Assembly: GCA_900768245.1 (NCBI GenBank)
Contig: CAAGCE010000105.1
Location: 1 to 19,824 of the forward strand
Source of the DNA: Oscillospiraceae bacterium
Lineage (GTDB): Bacteria; Bacillota; Clostridia; Oscillospirales; Ruminococcaceae
Direction of reading: 5' to 3'
DNA length: 19,824 nucleotides
Numbering within the stretch: position 1 is the first letter of the stretch; every line of letters begins with the position of its first letter. The notes beneath the pieces were generated by a model, which did not search any database, was not told the DNA's origin, and worked only from the letters and a program-made list of their open reading frames with translations. Position numbers and translations under genes: made by a program. Positions 14,414 through 19,824 of this stretch are shown piece by piece.

Positions 14414-15238
14414 TTATGCTGCAGGTTCTTCTGTTGTTTCCTCAACAGGGACAATTTCAACTGTATCGTTTTCTTCCATTATCTTGTCAACATTAAGAGG
14501 CATAATTGAGTAAAGCACCATATCAATAGTACCTTCTGTTTCAGTTGAGCCCTCTGTTTCTTCACCTGAAGATACTGCAAGTATCGACATTGTTCTTTCA
14601 TCGTCAGCAACGCTATCAACAAACTTGAACAATTTTGTAAGAGCAAATGAGTCAACATATCCGACTGATATATTTGTCACACCGATAATAACGCTGTCGC
14701 CCGTTTCAGCCTCAGCCTTATTGTAAAGGTCATAAACTCCCTGAGGAAGCTCATTGTAAAGGTCAGCCTGCATAAGAAGGTCATATGAATAAAGGTTCTT
14801 ATCAGCGACCATATATTCACTTACCTGATTACCTACTGTATATGCTGTTGAGATAGAACGCACCTCAACACCTGCGCTGTCAAGCATATCATGAATGACC
14901 TGCTCATACTGGTAAGGGCTCTGTTCAAATTTATAAACCTCTGTTTCCTTGCCATTTACATCAACTGTGATCTTATCATCTTCGTTTACAGCAGAGAAGA
15001 AATAGGACTGCACTTCCTTAACTCCGTCTGCAGAAGCCTTAAGCTGTTCAACAAGCTCAGGAAGTGTGTTTATCTTTGCTTCAACATCAGCCTTTTCAGA
15101 CTGCTTTACTTCGAGAGTGGATTTTGCAAGCCCCATATCATCATACTTAGGCTTAATAAAGAGGAAAAATCCTGCTATAAGAATAATTACTACGATTGCG
15201 CAAATGAAAATAACCTTATCTCTGTATGAAAGCTTCAT
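14414..15238 (-). CDS. pilO: PilO-like pilus alignment protein
   Basis: 274 residues. There is a short basic cytoplasmic start, one membrane segment (about 9-29), a coiled-coil-like helix (about 33-70), then an extracytoplasmic alpha/beta region and a very acidic tail rich in Glu and Thr. This is the PilO layout. In T4P systems PilO pairs with PilN and links the platform and motor to the fibre exit. Primary sequence identity in the family is low, so the call rests mainly on topology and on position directly after the pilM-pilN fusion: the ATG begins 2 bases after that stop codon, with AAAGGAGG inside the end of the upstream gene, which implies translational coupling. It is longer than many PilO proteins of about 200 residues, mostly through the linker and acidic tail. 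Confidence 0.85.
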   Translation of the reverse strand: MKLSYRDKVIFICAIVVIILIAGFFLFIKPKYDDMGLAKSTLEVKQSEKADVEAKINTLPELVEQLKASADGVKEVQSYFFSAVNEDDKITVDVNGKETEVYKFEQSPYQYEQVIHDMLDSAGVEVRSISTAYTVGNQVSEYMVADKNLYSYDLLMQADLYNELPQGVYDLYNKAEAETGDSVIIGVTNISVGYVDSFALTKLFKFVDSVADDERTMSILAVSSGEETEGSTETEGTIDMVLYSIMPLNVDKIMEENDTVEIVPVEETTEEPAA

Positions 15239-15240
15239 AA

Positions 15241-16761
15241 TTATTCAGCCTCCTTTTCTGCTGTGGTATCATCAACCACAGGCTCAACTTTTCTCATATC
15301 GAAGCTGATATTGAAGGAAAAACGTCCTCCGCCTGCTTCCTGGTCTTCTTCATAGGAGAAGCCTGTGTATGTAATATTATCGAAAATATCCTGCTTAACA
15401 AAGTTTTCAACAACCTTTGCAGGATCATGATTGTTTGTAGCTGCCGCTGTTACTGTAAATGCACCTGAACCGTAGGAATATTTTGTAACGGTTGCTGTTG
15501 TGCCATTAAAGTTAGCATCAATATCATCAAGCACCTTTGAACTGAGAACAGGCTGTGTATCAAAAATATACTTTGCCTTTTCAACGCCTGATTTAAAGCT
15601 GTTCACCTTGTCGATCTTAGCCTGCATAGCGTCAACTGCGGCTGTGCGCTGCGCTGTTTCAGGGCTGTCGAGCCATGTCTGTATCTCAGCCGTATCAGCT
15701 TCATACTGGCTCTTTGTGATGTTAAAGAATATTGTAACACCTGCAACGATAGCAACAGAAACAAGTGCTGCAACAGCAACATTGATAACGAATGATGCGC
15801 CTGCGCTTGAACGTCCTACAGCTGCGTCAACTTCAAGAAGGTTGATACGTTCGGAATCCTTATTGCTTCTGAACATAGCACCGATTGCATTTGCATATGC
15901 CTGGAACTCAAAGTTTTCATATCCGCCGATATTATTCGGAACGCCTAAAAGGCTTGTTGTAATATCCATCTGCTCAAGAGCGTTTGTAAGACGGATATAT
16001 TCAGATGTATCACCGTAGAATACAACGTTCTGGATAGGATTATCGCCGTTTCTTGATTTCTGGAACTGGAACATTCTGAAGATGTTTTCATTTACAGCTT
16101 CATAAATGTAGTCAGGAGAGTTATCATAGTCAACAGGATCGATAGACGCAAAACGTGAGAATGTAAGCTGATTGTTCTCATAGAGGTTAAGGCTTACGAA
16201 GTTAGGGTCGATCTGAACAAGGAGCATAGGCATTTTTGCCTTCATTCTCGGGTCGCTGAGAATGATTCTTGTAATTGTGTTGCAGGCAACGGCAACGGAA
16301 CGGAGTCCGATACCGAGCATTGAAAACACCTTTCTGAAGCAGTCAACGACTTCAAAAGGACAAGCTGTTGCAAGAATTTTAAGAGCAGGAACACCGTCTT
16401 CTTCAATTTCACCCGCAATAGTGTAGGAAATCGAATAGTCATCGGCAATACCCATTGTATGCTGCATCTGGTTCTGTACCATTGAAAGCAGCTGAGCACC
16501 CTTTGCTTTAGGAATATGGAGTTCCTTAAAGATCACGAGATTTGATGAAATACTGATAACGGCTTCTTTGTCAGCCATTCTCTTGGATTTAAGTTCATCA
16601 TTGATGATTGTTGCCATTTTAGGAATATCTTTTATATGACCATTAACGATCAGACCTTCGTTAAGATCGATGGTAGAAGCTGCAGCGACTTTTATCTTGT
16701 CGTGTGCTTCGGTACCACGAATAATGCGAATGTGTCTGTCTGTAATATCAAATGAAAGCAT
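15241..16761 (-). CDS. pilMN: PilM-PilN fusion protein
   Basis: 506 residues. The first 300 or so have the actin-like PilM layout (MLSFDITDRHIRIIRG phosphate-loop-like start; later LLVQIDPNFVSLNLYENN and NVVFYGDTSEYIRL). At about residues 305-309 the motif RINLLE appears, the counterpart of the INLLP segment by which PilN's cytoplasmic tail docks in PilM. A membrane segment (about 323-347), a helix and a ferredoxin-like periplasmic-type domain follow, as in PilN. One protein therefore replaces the usual pair and fixes their 1:1 ratio. The start is the ATG at 16761 with GAGGTG about 6 bases before it, not the GTG at 16770. It lies 51 bases after pilC. Fused PilMN has been described in Clostridioides difficile, so the fusion is not unique. 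Confidence 0.9.
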   Translation of the reverse strand: MLSFDITDRHIRIIRGTEAHDKIKVAAASTIDLNEGLIVNGHIKDIPKMATIINDELKSKRMADKEAVISISSNLVIFKELHIPKAKGAQLLSMVQNQMQHTMGIADDYSISYTIAGEIEEDGVPALKILATACPFEVVDCFRKVFSMLGIGLRSVAVACNTITRIILSDPRMKAKMPMLLVQIDPNFVSLNLYENNQLTFSRFASIDPVDYDNSPDYIYEAVNENIFRMFQFQKSRNGDNPIQNVVFYGDTSEYIRLTNALEQMDITTSLLGVPNNIGGYENFEFQAYANAIGAMFRSNKDSERINLLEVDAAVGRSSAGASFVINVAVAALVSVAIVAGVTIFFNITKSQYEADTAEIQTWLDSPETAQRTAAVDAMQAKIDKVNSFKSGVEKAKYIFDTQPVLSSKVLDDIDANFNGTTATVTKYSYGSGAFTVTAAATNNHDPAKVVENFVKQDIFDNITYTGFSYEEDQEAGGGRFSFNISFDMRKVEPVVDDTTAEKEAE

Positions 16762-16812
16762 ACTCGTCACCTCACTAAATTATTTAAAAATCAATTTTTT
16801 TCACGCACATTT

Positions 16813-18006
16813 TTACGCAACGTTTTCCATAGAGTTGTAAATTGCCGGAAGGATACCTGCGATAACAAGACCGATAGCAGCACCCATTACAATGATCATG
16901 ACAGGCTCGATCATACCAACAAGACGCTGGATAGCTGAGTCTGATTCATCTTCATAGAAGTCGGCAGATTTTTCAAGGATAGTATCAAGAGCACCTGACT
17001 CTTCACCTACATAGATGATAGAGCAGAACATTGATTCAAAAATACCTGTTCTCTGAACGGAAACCGAAAGCTGTTCACCCTGTTTAACTTCATCAACAAC
17101 GGTTTCAAATGCTTTTTCAATATAATCGTTGTTAAGGATAGCAGCGGAACGCTGGAGAGATTCAACCATTGGGATACCGGAAGAATACAGAGAAGAAAGA
17201 GTTCTCGCAAATTTACCTGTATAAACCTTTACAACAAGCTTGCCGAATCCCGGACCTTTACATTTAAGCTTATCGAATTTGTAATGAACACTCGGTATCT
17301 TGAGAAGATATTTAATAAGAAAGATAAGACCGAGAACAACGCCCAGGTATATGTACCAGTAGCCGGTAAGGCTGTCGGAGAATGCAAACAGAGCACCTGT
17401 CAGACCCTTCATATCCTTTTCAGTCATCATATCCTTAAATGTAGGCATGATGAATGTGAACAAGCCTATTACGATAAGAACGCAGAGCACAGCAAGGATA
17501 ATAGGATACATCATAGCACCCTTTATTTTGTTGTTGAGCTTGTTTTCCTTCGCATAGTTGTCCTCAAGACGTTTTGCAATAATGTCAAGACTACCTGATG
17601 TTTCGCCTGCCTGCACCATAGAGATCATAAAGTTCGGGAAAGCACCCTGCTGCATTTTCAATGCATCAGAAAAAGACTGACCCTTCTGAACTTCCTCATA
17701 GATCTCACGGAATATCTGCTTCTGAGCTTTCTTTTCCTGCTCTTTGTAGAGAATATCCAGTGCCTTAACGAGAGTAAGTCCCGATGTCAGCATTGCGCTG
17801 AGCTGACGGCAGTTATACGCCAGTTCTTTTGTTGTAAACTTATGAAGAGTGTTGGTGGTTTTTGAAGAAGCTTCCTTGTAACTGGAACAGAAAAGTCCCT
17901 TTTCATTGATCTTCTCCAAAAAGTCATTTACATCTTCCGCAGTCATTCTGGCATTCTTGACTTTGTTGCCCTGAACGTCAGTTGCGGTATAGATAAATGT
18001 CTTCAT
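16813..18006 (-). CDS. pilC: PilC, inner-membrane platform protein of the pilus
   Basis: 397 residues, normal for PilC/GspF. Two copies of the T2SSF domain are visible: YNCRQLSAMLTSGLTLVKAL (from about residue 63) and ARTLSSLYSSGIPMVESL (from about 265). Membrane segments lie at roughly 163-190, 213-236 and 362-390. Conserved GETSGSLD and GEESGALD segments occur at equivalent points of the two repeats. PilC sits in the membrane above the PilB or PilT hexamer and turns ATPase motion into pilin insertion or removal. GGAGGTG lies 11 bases before the ATG. The first gene of the pilC-pilMN-pilO operon, it is preceded by a good promoter. Confidence 0.95.
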   Translation of the reverse strand: MKTFIYTATDVQGNKVKNARMTAEDVNDFLEKINEKGLFCSSYKEASSKTTNTLHKFTTKELAYNCRQLSAMLTSGLTLVKALDILYKEQEKKAQKQIFREIYEEVQKGQSFSDALKMQQGAFPNFMISMVQAGETSGSLDIIAKRLEDNYAKENKLNNKIKGAMMYPIILAVLCVLIVIGLFTFIMPTFKDMMTEKDMKGLTGALFAFSDSLTGYWYIYLGVVLGLIFLIKYLLKIPSVHYKFDKLKCKGPGFGKLVVKVYTGKFARTLSSLYSSGIPMVESLQRSAAILNNDYIEKAFETVVDEVKQGEQLSVSVQRTGIFESMFCSIIYVGEESGALDTILEKSADFYEDESDSAIQRLVGMIEPVMIIVMGAAIGLVIAGILPAIYNSMENVA

Positions 18007-18080
18007 AGAATGGTTGACACCTCCGATATGGAATAATAGTGTAGTGATTTAGGCATACTTTACCTACAATACTATAAGCT

Positions 18081-18109
18081 ATTATAACATTTTAGTTACA
18101 AATTAGCAA
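18081..18109 (-). promoter_or_regulatory. Promoter of the pilC-pilMN-pilO operon
   Basis: On the minus strand TTGCTA (18104-18109) and a perfect TATAAT (18081-18086) are 17 bases apart, with TGT before the -10 (extended -10). The leader to the pilC ATG is about 68 bases. The rest of the 234-base gap after the amidohydrolase gene is AT-rich, and I see no clear terminator in it. Confidence 0.8.
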
Positions 18110-18240
18110 TATGTTATTTTTAACAAAATGTCCGAATATATTGCACGATTATTACAAATTGCAGCATCAAAATAAAGTCCGGTTGCATATTTTAAATAAC
18201 TGCAGGGAAACATCTGTTAAGCACATATTAAAAAATATCG

Positions 18241-19062
18241 TTATCTTTTTATCTCTTCCAATAATTTCAAAGCATTCTTAAAGAATATTTTTTCTCTTTC
18301 TTCATCGGTCAGAGAAAGTCTGTTTATAAGTGATTTTTCAGCTGTTGACGGGTGCCAAGGACAGTCGGAGGCGAAAAGTATCCTGTCCGCACCGTGATTT
18401 TTTATAATGCGCTCCGCCTGCTCATCGGGGATATGTCCCTCAATAAAAGCGGTATCCATATAAATATCCTCGCCCACAAGATATTTTTCAACATCGTCCC
18501 AACATTCATTGCCGCCGAGATGGGCAAGTATCATAGTCATTTCGGGGACAGCCTTATGCACCTTTGCACTCATCTGAGGTGTGCAGTGTATACAGTCCAT
18601 TGAAAGAGCGTCCAGACCTGCGTGAAAAATAACAGGCAATCCAAGCTCAGCGCACTTTCGGTACAAAGGGAACAGCCTTTCATCGTCAGCAAAAAATCCC
18701 TGATAATCAGGGTGAAGCTTTATGCCTTTAAGACCAAGTGCCTTTATGCGTTCAAGCTCATCAAAAGCGTCCTCAGCATCGGGGTGGACCGTACCGAAAA
18801 AGTAAAGCTTATCGGACATTGCCGACGCCGCCCAATCGTTTATGGTTTTCTGCTGAGATGGTTTTGTTGCTATCGGAAGAACAACGGCACGGTCAACCTC
18901 CCACTCATCAAGCTTCTCAAGCAGCTCCCCTACCGTTCCTCTTGTAACAGGCGGTGTTGGGTCGGGATAGCCTGAAGTCATCATAGTATTTTCAAGCTTT
19001 GCAATAGCTCTGTCCGCAATTGCGTCAACGAATGCATGGGTGTGAAAATCAATATACATCAT
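18241..19062 (-). CDS. Amidohydrolase-family (Amidohydro_2) metal-dependent hydrolase
   Basis: 273 residues forming a compact TIM-barrel enzyme. Likely metal ligands and catalytic residues appear in the family order: DFHTH (His7, His9), KLHPDYQGF (His117), VIFHAG (His147), LAHLGG (His181) and FASDCPW (Asp233). This pattern fits the Amidohydro_2 group, which includes ACMSD-like decarboxylases and various hydrolases. The natural substrate cannot be read from the sequence. It is transcribed toward the pilC operon but has no visible functional link to pili. The start is one of two adjacent ATGs (19062 or 19059). The AAAGGAGG at 19093-19100 is 30 bases upstream, with a 20-base hairpin between, so translation may use a folded spacer. 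Confidence 0.85.
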   Translation of the reverse strand: MMYIDFHTHAFVDAIADRAIAKLENTMMTSGYPDPTPPVTRGTVGELLEKLDEWEVDRAVVLPIATKPSQQKTINDWAASAMSDKLYFFGTVHPDAEDAFDELERIKALGLKGIKLHPDYQGFFADDERLFPLYRKCAELGLPVIFHAGLDALSMDCIHCTPQMSAKVHKAVPEMTMILAHLGGNECWDDVEKYLVGEDIYMDTAFIEGHIPDEQAERIIKNHGADRILFASDCPWHPSTAEKSLINRLSLTDEEREKIFFKNALKLLEEIKR

Positions 19063-19069
19063 AATAATA

Positions 19070-19100
19070 CCATATATAATAGTATATGGCTTCCTCCTTT
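19070..19100 (-). promoter_or_regulatory. Ribosome binding site separated from the start by a hairpin
   Basis: On the minus strand AAAGGAGG (19100-19093) is followed by a 7-bp stem, CCATATA (19089-19083) with TATATGG (19076-19070), and a 6-base loop. Seven bases then lead to the ATG at 19062. Folding would shorten the effective spacing from 30 to about 10 bases. A tiny frame beginning in the stem (ATG at 19074) would read MVLL and stop on a TGA overlapping the start codons. Confidence 0.55.
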
Positions 19101-19121
19101 AAAATAATTATCCGATATTCA

Positions 19122-19150
19122 ATTTTACTATTACTTTTTCAGTATGTCAA
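19122..19150 (-). promoter_or_regulatory. Promoter of the amidohydrolase gene
   Basis: TTGACA (19145-19150) and TAAAAT (19122-19127) are separated by 17 bases on the minus strand. Two direct repeats TTGCATAT (19163-19170 and 19181-19188) lie just upstream of the -35 and may be regulator sites. Confidence 0.78.
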
Positions 19151-19304
19151 TCAGCATTAGGTTTGCATATGCTTACTATATTGCATATTATTCCATTCGG
19201 TCGACAATTTTGCAGTTTGTTAGCCTTGACACTTCATTTTCACTTGCATTTTATGCCTCATAGAATGATTTGCTAAAAAAAATTGATTATTTTTAAAAAA
19301 CCAC

Positions 19305-19333
19305 TTGCAAAATCTGATTTTATGGTGTATACT
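19305..19333 (+). promoter_or_regulatory. gdhA: Promoter of gdhA
   Basis: TTGCAA (19305-19310) and TATACT (19328-19333) are 17 bases apart. The predicted transcript starts near 19340 and leaves a leader of about 100 bases before the gdhA ATG. Confidence 0.65.
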
Positions 19334-19342
19334 GAATTTATT

Positions 19343-19404
19343 GACGGTCAGGGAACGGATCAAGTCCGAAGCCGTCCGGGAAGTTTAAGGTCAAAAAAGC
19401 CTTA
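19343..19404 (+). promoter_or_regulatory. Structured 5' leader of gdhA
   Basis: A nested hairpin has an outer GACGG (19343-19347) with CCGTC (19372-19376) and an inner CGGA (19356-19359) with TCCG (19365-19368). A second stem, TAAGG (19386-19390) with CCTTA (19400-19404), follows before the ribosome binding site. It begins almost at the predicted transcription start. I do not recognise a known riboswitch class, and the stems are short. Confidence 0.4.
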
Positions 19405-19440
19405 TAAACCTAAAAAAATTAATTTGGGAGGGCCTTTATC

Positions 19441-19824
19441 ATGGCATTTAAAAATGAGTATCTCCAGAAGGTGTACGCTAAGGTTGAACAGCGCAATCCG
19501 GGTGAAAAGGAATTTTTACAGGCAGTAAGAGAAGTTCTTGAATCTTTTGAACCTGTTGTTGAAAAGGATAAGTCCTTTGAAACAAACGGCATTATCGACA
19601 GGATCGTTGAACCTGAAAGATTTATCCAGTTCAGAGTTTCATGGATCGATGACAACGGCAACGTTCAGGTCAACCGTGGCTACCGCTGCCAGTTCAACTC
19701 TGCTATCGGACCATACAAGGGCGGTTTAAGACTTCACCCATCAGTATGCGCATCCGTTATCAAGTTCCTCGGCTTCGAGCAGATCTTCAAGAACAGCCTT
19801 ACAGGTCTTCCTATGGGCGGCGGC
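19441..19824 (+). CDS. gdhA: NADP-type glutamate dehydrogenase, N-terminal part
   Basis: 128 codons are visible before the window ends, so the gene is cut by the window rather than broken. The N-terminal domain of hexameric bacterial glutamate dehydrogenase is clear: YLQKVYAKVEQRNPGEKEFLQAV, then ERFIQFRVSWIDDNGNVQVNRGYR, IGPYKGGLRLHPSV, LGFEQIFKNSLTGLPMGGG. The Lys in PYKGGLR and the PMGGG segment belong to the substrate-binding region. The enzyme makes glutamate from 2-oxoglutarate and ammonia, the main ammonia-assimilation route in many gut anaerobes. GGGAGGG lies 9 bases before the ATG. It has its own promoter and a structured leader. The full protein is usually about 445 residues. Confidence 0.96.
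   Translation, partial: MAFKNEYLQKVYAKVEQRNPGEKEFLQAVREVLESFEPVVEKDKSFETNGIIDRIVEPERFIQFRVSWIDDNGNVQVNRGYRCQFNSAIGPYKGGLRLHPSVCASVIKFLGFEQIFKNSLTGLPMGGG

Larger units (their letters stand above)
19063..19440. other. 378-base divergent intergenic region, amidohydrolase gene to gdhA
   Basis: It contains both promoters, the TTGCATAT repeat pair and the structured gdhA leader. Between about 19190 and 19300 I see nothing further that can be named. Small plus-strand frames here lack ribosome binding sites and overlap the leader. Confidence 0.6.

Noticed and set aside
10414..15238. Type II secretion system instead of a type IV pilus
   Set aside because: PilT, a PilM-PilN fusion, PilO and several fibre-type pilins are present, and there is no secretin. 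The GspK-I-J similarity is shared by T4P tip complexes.
1..19824. CRISPR arrays, tRNA or rRNA genes, insertion sequences, integrases
   Set aside because: No regularly spaced repeats, cloverleaf-like sequences, transposase-like proteins or target-site duplications were noticed on reading both strands.

Overview
The window looks like a chromosomal piece of a low-to-mid-GC, strictly anaerobic, Gram-positive gut or rumen bacterium of the Ruminococcus type. The reasons are the AT-rich intergenic DNA with consensus sigma-A promoters, strong AGGAGG ribosome binding sites, a type IV pilus (T4P) locus without an outer-membrane secretin, and a clostridial-type NADP glutamate dehydrogenase. The genus is an inference from remembered resemblance of the pilins to Ruminococcus pilins, not from a search.

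Left end (1-3014): a zinc-ribbon membrane protein (minus strand) is divergent from a HigB/HigA-type toxin-antitoxin pair whose promoter carries a perfect palindrome between its -35 and -10. A convergent gene encodes a protein of the iron/manganese superoxide dismutase family that keeps all four metal ligands but has changed several second-shell residues.

Centre (3019-18006): an almost complete T4P locus. Reading the minus strand from right to left: pilC (platform), a natural pilM-pilN fusion, pilO, then a three-gene minor-pilin set (a very large PilX/GspK-like protein of about 863 residues, a PilV/GspI-like and a PilW/GspJ-like pilin). pilD, the prepilin peptidase, is inverted on the plus strand. 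The minus strand then resumes with pilB (extension ATPase), pilT (retraction ATPase), a long non-coding region with a perfect consensus promoter, a 259-residue pilin, the likely major pilin, a membrane-anchored C39-like cysteine-peptidase-fold protein and a third pilin. Together these supply assembly motor, platform, alignment complex, tip, leader peptidase and fibre subunits. PilA-type pilins of Ruminococcus albus have been linked to cellulose adhesion, so an adhesive or retractile pilus is a reasonable inference.

Right end (18241-19824): a minus-strand amidohydrolase-family (TIM-barrel) protein whose ribosome binding site and start codon are separated by a small hairpin, then a divergent promoter region and the 5' part of gdhA, which runs off the window behind a structured leader of about 100 nt.

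Several start codons were moved inward from the longest reading frame because a good ribosome binding site sits in front of an internal ATG. No tRNA, rRNA, CRISPR array, transposase or integrase was seen.
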